Notes: generated from the sequence alone by a model not told the origin. A DNA stretch of 64,000 bases from Sphaerospermopsis torques-reginae ITEP-024 (GCF_019598945.1 NZ_CP080598.1:4774001-4838000); one strand, 5' to 3'. Positions 26,537-36,879 are shown, counted from the stretch's first letter. Translations and numbers: made by a program.

Positions 26537-28801
26537 TTAATTGACTCCTGCTTGAAACTTACGTAATCTTAAAGCATTGCTAACTACAGAAACGGAAGAA
26601 AGTGCCATTGCTGCACCTGCAAGAATGGGGTTAAGTAACCAACCGAAAATAGGGTAAAGAATACCAGCCGCAACAGGGATACCAATGATGTTATAAATAA
26701 AAGCAAAGAAGAGATTTTGCTGAATATTATTAATGGTAGCGCGACTAAGTTGAATAGCGGTGACAATTGCTTGCAAATCTCCAGAAATTAAAGTAATATC
26801 ACTTGCAGCGATCGCCACATCTGTACCTGTTCCAATAGCTATTCCTACATCTGCTTGCGCTAACGCTGGTGCATCATTAATACCATCCCCCACCATGGCG
26901 ACAATTTTAGATTTTGGATTTTGGATTTTGGATTGTAATGATTTTACAATAGCAGCTTTTTGATCAGGTCTGACTTGAGCAAAAACTTGAGAAATACCAA
27001 CTTGATGAGCGATCGCTTCCGCAGTAGGTTGATTATCTCCTGTTAACATTACCACTTCTAAACCCATCTTTTGCAATGTTTTTACCGCTGCTGTTGAGGA
27101 AGGTTTTAAAGCATCCGCAATACCCATTATTCCTGCTAATTCTCCATCAACAGCCATTAAAATGACAGTTTTTCCTCCGGTTTCCCAAGCAATTTTATAT
27201 TCTTGCAAAGCATCGGTATTAATTGCTAATTGATTTAACCAGTATTCTGTCCCAATTTGCACTGAATGATGATTAACAATACCTTGTACACCACAACCAG
27301 CAACAGCTAAAAAATCCGTAACCTCTGTTAAATTAACCTGTTGAGATTCGGCATATTTTACCACAGCTTCCGCTAGAGGATGTTCAGAATTTCTTTCTAC
27401 AGATGCAGCTAATTTTAATAAATTCAATTCATTTTGATTTGCTGTACCTTTAGCAGTCACAAAATCTGTAACTGTGGGTTTACCTTGAGTTAAAGTCCCG
27501 GTTTTATCAAGTACAATAGTTTTAATTTTATGTGCTAATTCTAAACTTTGGGCATCTTTAATTAAAATACCATTTTCCGCACCTTTACCAGTTCCTACCA
27601 TTATAGAAGTAGGAGTAGCTAAACCCAAAGCACAAGGACAAGCGATAATTAAAACACCCACCATTGTAATCAGAGAAAGGGTAAAATTACCTGTAAAATT
27701 AAACCAAATCAAAAAAGTAGCGATCGCAATAGCAATAACAGCAGGAACAAACCACCCTGTTACCTGATCTGCTAATCTTTGAATAGGAGCTTTAGAACCT
27801 TGAGCTTCTTGGACTAATTTAACAATTTGTGCTAAAAAAGTATCCTTACCTACCCTAGTTGCTCTAAATTTAAAACTACCAGTTTTATTAATTGTCGCCC
27901 CAATAACTTCATCACCAGCTTGCTTTTTCACAGGTAAACTTTCACCCGTTACCATCGCTTCATCAACCATTGAATTACCATCAATTACTTCCCCATCAAC
28001 GGGAATTTTTTCCCCAGGACGCACCAAAATTATATCATTAATAATTACATTTTGAATAGGAACATCAATTTCTTTTCCATCCCGCACAACTCTAGCTGTT
28101 TTTGCTTGCAAACCTATCAATTGTCTAATAGCTTCTGAAGTTTGTCCCCTAGCACGATGTTCCAAAAACCGCCCCAACAAAATTAAAGTTACAACCATTG
28201 CTGCAACTTCATAATAAACATGAGTTTCTAAACCTTGGGCAATAAAAAAACCTGGAAACAGCGTCACAAATAAAGAATAAAAATAAGCAGCACCAGTACC
28301 CAAAGCAATTAAAGTATCCATCGTGGCGGTGTGGTGTTTTAAAGACTTCCAACCATTTCTAAAAAACGCACCTCCACACCAAAACTGCACCGGAGTTGTT
28401 AATATTAACTGCAACCAAGGATGATGTAAAAAATCAGGAATAAAAGGTAATTTTAATCCCGTCATCATCGGTAAAGAACCGACAAACAGAAAAATGCTAA
28501 TTATCCCCCCTGTCCATAATTTAAGCTTTAATTCTTGTTCTTCTGCTATTTTCTGGACTTGTTCCATATTATCTTCACCCTGTGCTTCTGCCATAGCAAA
28601 AGATGAATAACCAGCATCTTCAATAGCAGCTTGAATTTCTGTTAAATTAGTCTGTTGTGGTTCATAATTAATAGTTGCTTGTTCTGCACCAAAATTAACA
28701 TTGCAATCAATCACACCAGGAACTGCAAGTATAGCTTGTTCCACATTATTAGCACAGGAAGCACAACTCATTCCTTTGAGTTTGAGAGTAATATTATTCA
28801 T
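26537..28801 (-). CDS. copA: Cu(I)-translocating P1B-type ATPase
   Basis: A 754-residue membrane pump that moves Cu+ out of the cytosol or into an internal compartment. An N-terminal HMA domain carries [15 protein letters not shown]. Membrane helices follow, with the copper-translocating CPC motif in [13 protein letters not shown] near residue 388, the phosphatase motif TGESLPV, the phosphorylated Asp in DKTGTLTQG near 434, the HP motif in SEHPLAEA, and the hinge [19 protein letters not shown] stretch near [12 protein letters not shown] is encoded by the same tttggattttgg-like repeat found between genes. It follows the chaperone and precedes the small membrane protein; CopA or the thylakoid-type PacS/CtaA family are both possible homologues. 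Confidence 0.95.
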   Translation of the reverse strand: MNNITLKLKGMSCASCANNVEQAILAVPGVIDCNVNFGAEQATINYEPQQTNLTEIQAAIEDAGYSSFAMAEAQGEDNMEQVQKIAEEQELKLKLWTGGIISIFLFVGSLPMMTGLKLPFIPDFLHHPWLQLILTTPVQFWCGGAFFRNGWKSLKHHTATMDTLIALGTGAAYFYSLFVTLFPGFFIAQGLETHVYYEVAAMVVTLILLGRFLEHRARGQTSEAIRQLIGLQAKTARVVRDGKEIDVPIQNVIINDIILVRPGEKIPVDGEVIDGNSMVDEAMVTGESLPVKKQAGDEVIGATINKTGSFKFRATRVGKDTFLAQIVKLVQEAQGSKAPIQRLADQVTGWFVPAVIAIAIATFLIWFNFTGNFTLSLITMVGVLIIACPCALGLATPTSIMVGTGKGAENGILIKDAQSLELAHKIKTIVLDKTGTLTQGKPTVTDFVTAKGTANQNELNLLKLAASVERNSEHPLAEAVVKYAESQQVNLTEVTDFLAVAGCGVQGIVNHHSVQIGTEYWLNQLAINTDALQEYKIAWETGGKTVILMAVDGELAGIMGIADALKPSSTAAVKTLQKMGLEVVMLTGDNQPTAEAIAHQVGISQVFAQVRPDQKAAIVKSLQSKIQNPKSKIVAMVGDGINDAPALAQADVGIAIGTGTDVAIAASDITLISGDLQAIVTAIQLSRATINNIQQNLFFAFIYNIIGIPVAAGILYPIFGWLLNPILAGAAMALSSVSVVSNALRLRKFQAGVN

Positions 28802-28922
28802 AATTTAGAGTAGGGAATAGGGAATAGGGAATAGGGAACAGGAAAAGGCAAAAGGCAAAAGGCAAAAGGCAAAAGATAAATATTCTCCCCCTGCTTCCCC
28901 TGCTTCCCCATCTCCCTAACTA
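28802..28922. repeat. agggaat and aaaggca heptamer repeats between chaperone and copA
   Basis: Three to four units of agggaat, then four of aaaggca, followed by a ctgcttcccc stretch. These fill almost the whole gap between two genes that are probably co-transcribed. Confidence 0.9.
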
Positions 28923-29117
28923 TTAAGCAGGAGGATAACCAGCAGCAGTTAAAGCTTCTTTAATAGCAGTTTCTGAAGCTTGAGTATCGACATTGACAAG
29001 TTTGGTTTTGGGATCAGCTTCCACGTTAGCGTTAGCATCTACGGCTTTAACTGCATTGGTAATATTGTTGGCACAAGCAGAACAAGCCATTCCCGGTACT
29101 GTAAGTTTGATTGTCAT
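28923..29117 (-). CDS. Copper chaperone (HMA domain, Atx1/CopZ-like)
   Basis: A 64-residue single HMA domain, MTIKLTVPGMACSACANNI, with the Cys-X2-Cys copper site CSAC and a C-terminal GYPPA. The size and sequence style match cyanobacterial Atx1, which hands Cu(I) to the N-terminal domains of copper ATPases; the cognate copA is just downstream. ATG 29117 is used; a TTG at 29129 would add four residues. Confidence 0.92.
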   Translation of the reverse strand: MTIKLTVPGMACSACANNITNAVKAVDANANVEADPKTKLVNVDTQASETAIKEALTAAGYPPA

Positions 29118-29305
29118 AACTTTAAACAAGAAAGTGAAAAAATCAAGTGAACAAAAAATTAAGATTCAACTGATACAGCAGTTTCGAGGTAAATGAGGTA
29201 CAAGGTTAACAAGCAGGATGCCTGTTCCACAAGGGTTTTATGATTTGAATTTGTACCTCACTGGTATGAAATATGCTGTAACTGATAACTGATAACTGTC
29301 ACCTG

Positions 29306-29905
29306 TCACCTGTCACCTGTCACCTTTTCTAACTGCTGCAATTTCTCCAGTTGGGCAGTTTGCGTTTTGATGATAGCTTGAGCTAAATTGCGAATTTGTG
29401 GCTCATTAGCATTTTCAGCAGCTTTCTTTGCCATCTTCACTGACATTTGTTGATGATCTATCATCCGCCGCAAAAATTCCTGGTCAAAGTTGGGGGCATT
29501 TTCTAAAGATTCTAAACTCATCATTCCGCCCATACCACCCATACCCATACTCATACCCATACAATTCATTGTACCGGCAGGAAGTTCTGCGCTATATAAC
29601 TGTTTGTGCAAAGCTTTTAACTGGGCAATTTCTTTAGTTTGCTCGGTTTTTATCTCAGTAGCTAATGCTCTTATTTGCGGATTTTTTGCTTTTTGTATGG
29701 CTAAATCTGCCATTTGCAAGGTTTTTTGGTCATGGTGAACCATCATGTTTAGAAAACGCTGATCTCCCTGTTGTTGGGGCATGGTGTTTGTCTCACCCGC
29801 AGGGGTAGAAGGCGAGTTTTGCTGTTGTTGTGCTTGTACGCTAGGAGTTAGGGATATAGCAACAAGTAAACCTAAAAGACCAAAATTGACTGATTTGTTA
29901 AGCAT
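29306..29905 (-). CDS. DUF305 family periplasmic protein
   Basis: A 199-residue exported protein: N-terminal signal peptide (LLGLLVAISLTPSVQAQ) and two DUF305 four-helix repeats with the His/Met-rich signatures MMVHHDQKTLQMADLAI and MIDHQQMSVKMAKKAA. A Met/Gly-rich loop (MNCMGMSMGMGGMGGMMS) lies between them and could bind Cu(I). DUF305 proteins often accompany copper and other metal resistance genes. GGAG lies 9 bases before ATG 29905, and a MerR-type promoter sits ~120 bp upstream, so this is probably the first gene of the copper cluster. Confidence 0.9.
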   Translation of the reverse strand: MLNKSVNFGLLGLLVAISLTPSVQAQQQQNSPSTPAGETNTMPQQQGDQRFLNMMVHHDQKTLQMADLAIQKAKNPQIRALATEIKTEQTKEIAQLKALHKQLYSAELPAGTMNCMGMSMGMGGMGGMMSLESLENAPNFDQEFLRRMIDHQQMSVKMAKKAAENANEPQIRNLAQAIIKTQTAQLEKLQQLEKVTGDR

Positions 29906-30022
29906 AGCTTTTGCTCCTTTCGCTTCTCAAGGAAGGTTTAGGGCATTTCTGCCAAAAATCAGCAATTTGTTTTGCTTATGTTACCAATTTTTGGCTGAGA
30001 GTCCTGTTGTGTTGTTAAATTT

Positions 30023-30054
30023 ATCCTAAACCCTCTAGTCCACTAGAGAGTCTA
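30023..30054 (-). promoter_or_regulatory. MerR-type promoter/operator driving the copper cluster
   Basis: On the minus strand: -35 TAGACT (30049-30054), a 20-bp spacer and -10 TAGGAT (30023-30028). The spacer contains a perfect palindrome CTCTAGTGGACTAGAG (30033-30048). An over-long 19-20 bp spacer holding a dyad of the ACTCT...AGAGT type is the hallmark of promoters untwisted by MerR-family activators. Transcription would run toward the DUF305 gene. Confidence 0.8.
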
Positions 30055-30298
30055 GATTTATTTTACAAATCTTTAAATTTTGGTAAATCTTAACTAAGAC
30101 ATTAATATCCCTTGGATTATTCAAATACACATATTACCATAACCACTCAAGAAGTCAAGACCCTTGGAAAATCGTTATCTGAAAAAAACTTATTGACAGT
30201 AATTCTCAGACATTTAGCGGGAAAAATGACTTGTGTAACTTTTTTGGCAAAATGCTATTTAAATAATTTATATATTTACGCTGATTAGTTTGCCGATT

Positions 30299-31105
30299 CT
30301 AATCATAGCTAAAAGTAACTGGTATAATTGCATCTTGTAAATTTGCACCTTTGAAGTTAGCACCTGTTAAAATTGCACCTCTGAGATTAGCACCTTGAAG
30401 ATTTGCACCTGCTAAATTGGCATATTTCAAATTAGCCCCAGTTAAATCAGCATTCGTTAAATTAGCTTCACTCAAATTAGCTCGAAATAGATAAGAACTA
30501 CCTAAATGTACTCTAGTTAAATTAGCCTTATAAAAATTAGCTTGATAAAGATAACTTTGCATAAGTTCTGCTTCATATAAATTAGCTTCTGAAAAGTCAG
30601 CATTAATTAAATTAGCACCCATCAAATTAGCAAAACTCAGATTACTGCGGATGAGTTTACTAGCAGCCAAATCAGCATCTTTTAAATTAGCGTTATGAAA
30701 ATCAGTACCAATTAAATTAGCGTCTGTGATAATTGCACAGATGAGATTAGCAGCTTTTAAATCAGCACCAATTAAAGTTACCTGAGATAAATTTGCCTGG
30801 GTCAAAATGGCATCTTGGAAATTAGCGATACTCAAGTTAGCTTGATAAAAGTTAGCTTCAATTAACTTAGCGTGAGAGAGATTAGCATTACTTAAATTTG
30901 CACCTTGAAAATTTGTTCGCACCAGCAGAGCATGACTTAAATTTACCTTATTTAAATTCACACCTTGGAGATTTGCACCCCGGAGGTTTTCTCCTACTAA
31001 GTTAGCGGTACTCAAATCAATTTCAATTTCCGGGTTTTCTTTTCTCCATCCTGTCCAAGTGACTGCACCTGATTTTAATAAAGTTAGATGTTGTTGATGT
31101 GCCAT
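30299..31105 (-). CDS. Pentapeptide-repeat protein
   Basis: A 268-residue protein made of A(N/D)LXX repeats from residue ~32 to ~258, e.g. ANLVGENLRGANLQGVNL and ANLTNADLTGANLKYANL, forming a right-handed four-sided beta-helix. The first ~30 residues (LLKSGAVTWTGWRKENPEIE) are a conserved non-repeat cap. There is no signal peptide, so it is probably cytosolic. Starts 15 bp after the ccmP stop on the same strand, with AAGGA upstream of ATG 31105, so co-transcription with ccmP is likely. No function can be assigned to most such proteins. Confidence 0.9.
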   Translation of the reverse strand: MAHQQHLTLLKSGAVTWTGWRKENPEIEIDLSTANLVGENLRGANLQGVNLNKVNLSHALLVRTNFQGANLSNANLSHAKLIEANFYQANLSIANFQDAILTQANLSQVTLIGADLKAANLICAIITDANLIGTDFHNANLKDADLAASKLIRSNLSFANLMGANLINADFSEANLYEAELMQSYLYQANFYKANLTRVHLGSSYLFRANLSEANLTNADLTGANLKYANLAGANLQGANLRGAILTGANFKGANLQDAIIPVTFSYD

Positions 31106-31119
31106 TTTTATTAATCCTT

Positions 31120-31758
31120 TTATTCTTGACGCTGACTTTGAGGAGTGCGGCCTGGTACATTTTCAATTGCGGTTAAAGCTCCTGCTGCACCGGCTAAAAT
31201 ATCTCGTTCCGTTCCTCCTAAATAAAGTCGCCCAAAACTGCCGACAGCTTGGACTTCCAGAATATTAATTGCGGCTGCTTTTTCCGCTTCATTAGCTGCC
31301 AGTGCAGCGTAAGCAGCGGGTTCAACTTCTAAAACGTAGAGGGTTTGTCCTGCTAATAACAGTTGTCCGCGACGGGTACGGTTGATGAGTTGGGTTTGGT
31401 AAGCGTCAATGTTGCGGATGATCTGGCTAGAAACCACACGGGGTTTGAGACAGTCTTCTTTTCTGACTCCTAACAAGTCTAAAATCGCTTGTCCTGCGGC
31501 TCGTGTTTCTCCTTGAGAACCGGAATGTATTTCTAAAAGTCCATAGAGTCGTTCTACTATCTGCACTCCCGGACGGACAGAAGCAGATTTTAAGGCTACG
31601 TCTGTAACTTTATTGATTTCAATACCGGGTGAGATTTCAATCCACAGGGATGTATCCCCTGGTAATGGTAAAAAACCTTGGGCTACTGTTCCCATATATG
31701 CTGCGTGTTGCGGTTGCAGGTTGTCTAGAAATACGAAACTGCGTAATTCTATGCCCAA
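31120..31758 (-). CDS. ccmP: Carboxysome shell protein CcmP (tandem BMC domain)
   Basis: A 212-residue protein with two BMC domains forming a pseudohexameric trimer with a large gated pore in the beta-carboxysome shell, thought to pass larger metabolites. The sequence agrees with CcmP of Synechococcus as I remember it: [20 protein letters not shown] at the start, [20 protein letters not shown] in the middle, [20 protein letters not shown], and [19 protein letters not shown] near the end. The first codon appears to be TTG (31758) with GGAG 8 bases upstream; no ATG fits the conserved N-terminus. As in other cyanobacteria it lies away from the main ccm cluster. Confidence 0.9.
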   Translation of the reverse strand: MGIELRSFVFLDNLQPQHAAYMGTVAQGFLPLPGDTSLWIEISPGIEINKVTDVALKSASVRPGVQIVERLYGLLEIHSGSQGETRAAGQAILDLLGVRKEDCLKPRVVSSQIIRNIDAYQTQLINRTRRGQLLLAGQTLYVLEVEPAAYAALAANEAEKAAAINILEVQAVGSFGRLYLGGTERDILAGAAGALTAIENVPGRTPQSQRQE

Positions 31759-31830
31759 AGTGTTTTTCTCCAGTTATGAGTATGCAATATATGAGTTTAC
31801 CGATAAAGGCTACATCTGAGAAGAAGGAGA

Positions 31831-32100
31831 TCAAGGAGTCAGGAGTTCTAGGAGTCAGGAGTTCAGGAGTCAGGAGTTCAGGAGTCAGGAGTCAGTGGTT
31901 CGACTTACTTCGACTGCGCTCAGTACAAGTCGCTCACCAACCAGAGGCAGGAGTCAGGAGGTAAAAGTCGAGGCATAGCCTCTTGGTGGCATTCCCAGTC
32001 TGAGACTGGGAACGAGATCAACGAGATCACTTCCCCCTGCTCCCTGCTCCCTGTTCCCTGTTCCCTGTTCCCTGTTCCCTGTTCCCTATTCCCTATTCCC
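31831..32100. repeat. Cluster of dispersed and tandem repeats
   Basis: In order: gtcagga units broken by ttc (31831-31892), a ttcgactgcgctcagtacaa phrase common in cyanobacterial spacers, a palindrome cccagtctgagactggg (31993-32010), and then about nine units of ctgttcc/ctattcc to 32100. No gene. Confidence 0.85.
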
Positions 32101-33792
32101 TTAAAACGGTGTTACTGTTTGTAAATGCAGATTTTCCCCTGTGTGGGGATGTTTAAATGTGATTTCTCTGGCGTGTAGATGTAATCGAGTAGCGTTAGCA
32201 TTGCAACCATATAGGCGATCGCCTAATATATTAACTCCCAATCCTGCCACATCCGCAGCATGAACCCGTAACTGATGAGTTCTTCCTGTTAGGGGTTTAA
32301 ATTCTACACGGGTGTAATTTCCTTTTTTTTCAATAACTCGATATTCCGTAACGCTGGGTTTACCTTTTTCCCAATCTACTTTTTGATAAGGTCGGTTTTC
32401 AGGATTTCCCCACAATGGTAAATTAATAATACCTTTTTCTCCTTGTTCTGTGGTCAGTGAACCTGCAATAATCGCTTCATATATTTTATGTATTTGTCGG
32501 TTGGCAAATTGCTGATTTAGCTGTGCATAAGTGTTTTTATTCCGTGCTAAGATTAAAATCCCAGATGTTTCTTGATCTAAACGATGCACTGACATTAACT
32601 CCCAATCATACAAATTTCGTAAACGACTGAGAACACTATCTTGGTTTTCTACATACCGCCCCGGTACTGATAATAATCCCGGTGGTTTATTTACTGCAAT
32701 TAACCATTCATCTTGATAAATAATTTCTAAGTTGTAAAAATCAGAAGTTGCAATTTTTAAACCAGATAGCAAAAACCCCATCAACGGTTGACATCTTTCA
32801 ACACAAGCACCATAAAATTCTCCTGGAATCTTATCTTGAATTGTATCCTGACTTGTATCATGAATTGTATCCTGAATTTTATCATATTCTGAAGATTCAC
32901 CACACCAAAATTCCGCCATTGCTAGGGGTTTTAATTGATGAGTTGCAGCATAATGTAACAACTTGGGAGCGCAACATTCACCTGTTCCCGTCGGTGTTCC
33001 TGTTGGTAGTAATTGTTGGATAGATAAAGATTTTCCCGAAAAATGAGTTAATTTATAAGCTGCGTGCATTTGCTTTTGTAATTCCCTGGATAGCTCTTTT
33101 CTCTGTTGTTTAAGTTCTCTAATTCTGCTATCTGCCGCTGTTATTATTTCCTTTAAGGGGTGCAAAATTTCATTTTGACGACGTTTAAGGTATTTTCTTT
33201 CAATTCTCTGCTGACGGCTTTCTGCTTCTAGTTCTGCTAAAGCAAGTTCTAACTTTTCTCCTGTGAGGTTTTGTTGATATTGTTGGCGTTTTTCTTGTCG
33301 TTGTTTTTTACTATAATTATATTGTAAATTCATGATTTCTAACTGCTGTTTAAATTCAGCAGCTAAGGTTTCATATTGTTGTCGTTCTGGAATTTGTTGA
33401 AGTTGAATAATTTCCTGTTTAATTTTTTCCAATTCTGTTAAAGTTTGCTTTTCTGCTAAAGCTATTTCTTGTCTTCCGGGAATAGGTGAAACCCAACCTG
33501 CAACTACACTTAAACCATTTAAAAGACCAGAAAAAGCTTTAATAACTCTTTGTTCACCATTGGGTAATTCAACTAATAGAATACCATACATTTTTCCTTC
33601 ATTTTGATAAATTTTATTTTCCCGAAGTTGCTGCATTAAACCTTTAGCAATAGCTTCACTTAACGCTGTGCGTGGTAATTTCAGAAGTTCCCCTGTTTGG
33701 GGACATTTTCCCTCATAGTAATAGTTAGGTGGTGCAAGTTCAATCTCCATATCTGGGTTAATAAAATCTGATAAATGATGTAAAATTACCAT
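32101..33792 (-). CDS. RluA-family pseudouridine synthase with long N-terminal extension
   Basis: A 563-residue RNA-modifying enzyme. The C-terminal ~215 residues are the catalytic domain: LIAVNKPPGLLSVPGR, the catalytic Asp in MSVHRLDQETSGILILAR near residue ~400, KIYEAII, and GRTHQLRVHAADVAGLG. The first ~340 residues are an extension with a long coiled coil (residues ~100-240, e.g. LAEKQTLTELEKIKQEI), as in some cyanobacterial RluA proteins. Between the two there is a Cys-rich spot (GTPTGTGECCAPKLLHYAA) that occurs in related long forms. A repeat-encoded insertion (IQDTIHDTSQDTIQDKI) lies before the catalytic domain. Whether it modifies rRNA or tRNA cannot be told. Confidence 0.88.
   Translation of the reverse strand: MVILHHLSDFINPDMEIELAPPNYYYEGKCPQTGELLKLPRTALSEAIAKGLMQQLRENKIYQNEGKMYGILLVELPNGEQRVIKAFSGLLNGLSVVAGWVSPIPGRQEIALAEKQTLTELEKIKQEIIQLQQIPERQQYETLAAEFKQQLEIMNLQYNYSKKQRQEKRQQYQQNLTGEKLELALAELEAESRQQRIERKYLKRRQNEILHPLKEIITAADSRIRELKQQRKELSRELQKQMHAAYKLTHFSGKSLSIQQLLPTGTPTGTGECCAPKLLHYAATHQLKPLAMAEFWCGESSEYDKIQDTIHDTSQDTIQDKIPGEFYGACVERCQPLMGFLLSGLKIATSDFYNLEIIYQDEWLIAVNKPPGLLSVPGRYVENQDSVLSRLRNLYDWELMSVHRLDQETSGILILARNKNTYAQLNQQFANRQIHKIYEAIIAGSLTTEQGEKGIINLPLWGNPENRPYQKVDWEKGKPSVTEYRVIEKKGNYTRVEFKPLTGRTHQLRVHAADVAGLGVNILGDRLYGCNANATRLHLHAREITFKHPHTGENLHLQTVTPF
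32821..32890 (-). repeat. 15-bp tandem repeat inside the RluA gene
   Basis: About four units of the pattern gatacaattcaggat (minus strand), each encoding IQDT(I/S). It lies in the linker ahead of the catalytic domain and keeps the frame. Confidence 0.8.
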
Positions 33793-34015
33793 CTGAAAAT
33801 TACCATCTATTTTCTAGTGTTTTTTATAGTAATTTTAATGACTATTGAACATTTATTGAAGATTTAACTTAGCTTATTATTGATGCAATACTGTCTCTTT
33901 CAAACTCTCTTACCTTTGTGTACTTTGCGCCCTTTGCGGTTCAATCATAAGCAAACGGACATGATTTTACAAAACAATTACCAAAGTTTCCTTAATTGTT
34001 TACTAAATGCTTAAA

Positions 34016-35173
34016 TCATCCATTTCCTAAAAATTTAGCTTTCATTTCTTCCAAGTCTTTATCTATAGCATCGTTATTAGTAGAATTATTAGTAGTAACA
34101 GATGGTTGTGGTGTCACATTCTGAGGTTGCACTTTACCACCTGTAAACTGTGTTTTGATTTCTAATAATTCTTGCTCAATTTGACTAGGAGTTTGAGAAG
34201 AAACTGTAGGTTGAGAAGTTGAAGGTTTTTGTTTAACTGGTTGAGTAATTATTGTCGGTGGGATAACTGCGGAAGTTTGAATATTTAAATTGTTATTGAT
34301 GTTATTTACATCTTGCAGAACTTCCTGAGTTGTTTGATAACGCCGACTAGGAATAGTTTCTACCATTTTATCAATTATTCTCCCTAATTCATCACTAACA
34401 GCAGTTGGTAAATTTTGTCTCCACACCCAAGCAGCGTTATGAGTATTATAGCTATCAAAAGGCGATCGCCCTGTTAATAAATTAATACAAGTTACTCCCA
34501 AACTATAAATATCACTGGCAAAAATTGCCCTTCCCCGCATTTGTTCTGGTGCGACATATTCAGGACTACCTATACTTGTTCCTGTATGATTTAAAGCTGT
34601 ACTTGTAAAAGATTTTGCAGCCCCAAAATCAACAATTACTAACTTATTATCACTAATACGACGAATAATATTTTCTGGTTTAATATCGCGGTGAATGACT
34701 TGTTTACTATGACAAAATTGCAATACATTTAATAAATCATTCAACAATTGGCGAATTTGATTTTCATTAAAAGCACCTTTGTTTATTAATTCATGAGCTA
34801 AATTTTGCCCATCAATAAATTCTTGGACTAAATACTGTCTGTCATCTTGAGTACAATAAGCCAGCAGTGCGGGAATTTGGGGATGTGTTCCCAATTCATC
34901 TAACTGAATAGCTTCCTGATTAAATAACTCTATTGCTTTTTGTACGGTATTTGTACCTTGAGCTTGGGGAAAAAATTGTTTAATTACACAGGGAGGTTTT
35001 GAGGGTTTATCCTCATCCACCGCTAAAAAAGTCCTACCAAAACCACCTTGTCCGATGGGTTTGATAGGGCGGTAACGTTCTTTTAAAAGTAACTTAGTAC
35101 CGCAAGTTAGGCAAAACTTGACATGATCAGGGTTTTCTGGTTTCGGACAATGGGGGTTAAGACAGTAACTCAT
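34016..35173 (-). CDS. Serine/threonine protein kinase with N-terminal 4-Cys motif
   Basis: A 385-residue Hanks-type kinase. Residues 1-25 carry four cysteines in two pairs (CLNPHCPKPENP and FCLTCGTK), a zinc-ribbon-like cap frequent in cyanobacterial kinases. The kinase domain has the glycine loop IGQGGFGRTFLA, the Lys in CVIKQFF, the catalytic loop VIHRDIKPENII, DFGAAKSF, the activation end SPEYVAPEQMRG and SDIYSLGVTCINLLTG. From ~300 there is a T/Q/P-rich flexible tail ending in two similar motifs, IEQELLEIKTQF and IDKDLEEMKAKFLG. There is no membrane segment. Substrates are unknown. A HIP1 site overlaps its promoter region. Confidence 0.92.
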   Translation of the reverse strand: MSYCLNPHCPKPENPDHVKFCLTCGTKLLLKERYRPIKPIGQGGFGRTFLAVDEDKPSKPPCVIKQFFPQAQGTNTVQKAIELFNQEAIQLDELGTHPQIPALLAYCTQDDRQYLVQEFIDGQNLAHELINKGAFNENQIRQLLNDLLNVLQFCHSKQVIHRDIKPENIIRRISDNKLVIVDFGAAKSFTSTALNHTGTSIGSPEYVAPEQMRGRAIFASDIYSLGVTCINLLTGRSPFDSYNTHNAAWVWRQNLPTAVSDELGRIIDKMVETIPSRRYQTTQEVLQDVNNINNNLNIQTSAVIPPTIITQPVKQKPSTSQPTVSSQTPSQIEQELLEIKTQFTGGKVQPQNVTPQPSVTTNNSTNNDAIDKDLEEMKAKFLGNG

Positions 35174-35325
35174 AAAGGCGATCGCTCACTTGTCTATATT
35201 GTGCCTTGTGCTTTGTTAAATGTTAATTGTTAAGATTATTCAAGAAAAGCATAGTTTAACAAAAAAGATAAACAAATTGGACTTTGATCATCATGGAAAA
35301 TCAATTTTCTTAGACTCAACAATGA

Positions 35326-35493
35326 TATCCTATTAGTCCCACCCAAGTAGCACAAAATTTACTTTGGGTCTGGACTGATCATAGTTTAACAGCATTTACA
35401 GATTGCACATCCAAACAACCAGCTACCATTCCCGAAACAGAACTGGATATTAATGCAAGCGACTGGTTTATGTTTGAAGCACCAGTATGTTAA
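35326..35493 (+). pseudogene. Short remnant resembling a Rieske-type (pheophorbide a oxygenase/Lls1-like) oxygenase
   Basis: An open stretch without a start reads SPTQVAQNLLWVWTDHS, later ATIPETELDINASDWFMFE, then a stop at 35491. The NLLWVW...P.IPE...DWF pattern recalls the region after the Rieske cluster in cyanobacterial Lls1/PaO-like oxygenases. It is only ~55 residues and has no Rieske motif. The rest of the 985-bp gap 35174-36159 is AT-rich and shows nothing I can support. Confidence 0.4.
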
Positions 35494-36159
35494 TTATCAT
35501 TAGCTTGCTGGTAAAATTACTTGTACAATTGGCAGTAATATCAACAATTATTGCTGTTTTTAGTTATTTGGTATTTTGATTTATTATATCATTTGAGACA
35601 TAGTTTTTTCAGTAGCGTTCCCACAAGAGGTATACCTGGAGTGCAACTGTATGAAAATACAGTAAAAATTGGATAATTAAATAGAATCATATCTCAGGGT
35701 AAGATTAATACATGATTATATATCTTACCCTAGTAATTATATTGTGTAAAAATCAGAATTTCTTAAAAGTTTAAAGTTTAATTTGCACAATTTTTTATAT
35801 TAAATTGATAGAATCTTTATTTTCTTCAAAATTTTATATGTTAAGCTAACCACCATTACGGTAAATAAAGTACCAAAACTTTTTAAAGTGATATCTTCAA
35901 GGTATAAACGTTAATTCATGCAAAGGGTAGATAACTTGAAATAAAAGATAATTGTCCCTGCTGAATTAACAATCAAAACGCATCTAATCCAGGTTTTTGG
36001 TACTCATACAGGGGCATTTTATTAGTTGGTGAGCAGTCCAGATAGCTAATTATCAATAATAATCATAGACAAAATAAATTTAGCATTATATCTGGACTGA
36101 TTTAGTAGCCGAAATATCAAAAACTAATTCACTTTTTCCAAACTATTGAGGATTAAAAG

Positions 36160-36840
36160 ATGGTTCTTACTGTTAGAAAAACAATACGTGATCTTGTATT
36201 CAGCAATCGCCAATTAGCAAAATTGTACTATTCAGTGAGCTTGACTCAACCCGTGTTACCACACTGGGTTGGTAATGATTACTATCGCACAAAATCCTCA
36301 TGGGAATTACAACCGCACCTGTGTCCATGTGATATTGAATTAATAGAATATTTGCAAAAATATAATATTCAAGATCGGACAGTATTTCATTTTGGTACAG
36401 GCGCTCATCATATTTTAGGATTAGAAAATCAGAAGTTAGCAAAACCTAATGAAATTATTGGTATTACTGCTTCTATTCCTGAACATGAAGCTTATGTGCA
36501 AATGTGCCGTAAAAATCGTCATTTGGCTAAATTTTATAAGGTACTTTGTACAGACATTTACACTCTTACGGCTCGTTCTTTACCGATGTTAGATGTGGTT
36601 GCACTCTTTCATATTGGTGAATTTTATATGGCTGAAGAAGCTCCTTTTGTCCATCATAATGATGAATCACTGGTTGATTTATTTCTCAGTAAATTGAATC
36701 CTGATGGCAAAATTCTGTTCTATACACAGTCTGTAGGTTATGGTAAAGCTGAAGAAATTATTGAATCATTTACAGCCCAAGGTAAAATTTACCTAGTTGA
36801 AAAATACAAGAGTCTTTTGGTTTATGCTAAGAAAAAATAA
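36160..36840 (+). CDS. SAM-dependent methyltransferase-like protein
   Basis: A 226-residue protein with a class I methyltransferase layout: a glycine-rich strand-loop TVFHFGTGAHHILGL near residue ~70, GITASIPEHEAY as the second strand, an acidic strand LPMLDVVALFHIGEFYM near ~150, and FLSKLNPDGKILFYT typical of strand 5. The glycine loop reads FGTGAHH rather than GxGxG, so the cofactor site is divergent. A helical N-terminus (RKTIRDLVFSNRQLAKLYYS) precedes it. GAGG lies 9 bases before ATG 36160. No neighbour hints at a substrate. Confidence 0.65.
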   Translation: MVLTVRKTIRDLVFSNRQLAKLYYSVSLTQPVLPHWVGNDYYRTKSSWELQPHLCPCDIELIEYLQKYNIQDRTVFHFGTGAHHILGLENQKLAKPNEIIGITASIPEHEAYVQMCRKNRHLAKFYKVLCTDIYTLTARSLPMLDVVALFHIGEFYMAEEAPFVHHNDESLVDLFLSKLNPDGKILFYTQSVGYGKAEEIIESFTAQGKIYLVEKYKSLLVYAKKK

Positions 36841-36879
36841 GTTGATTCATATCTTGCACCAATTCCTGGTGATTATAAA

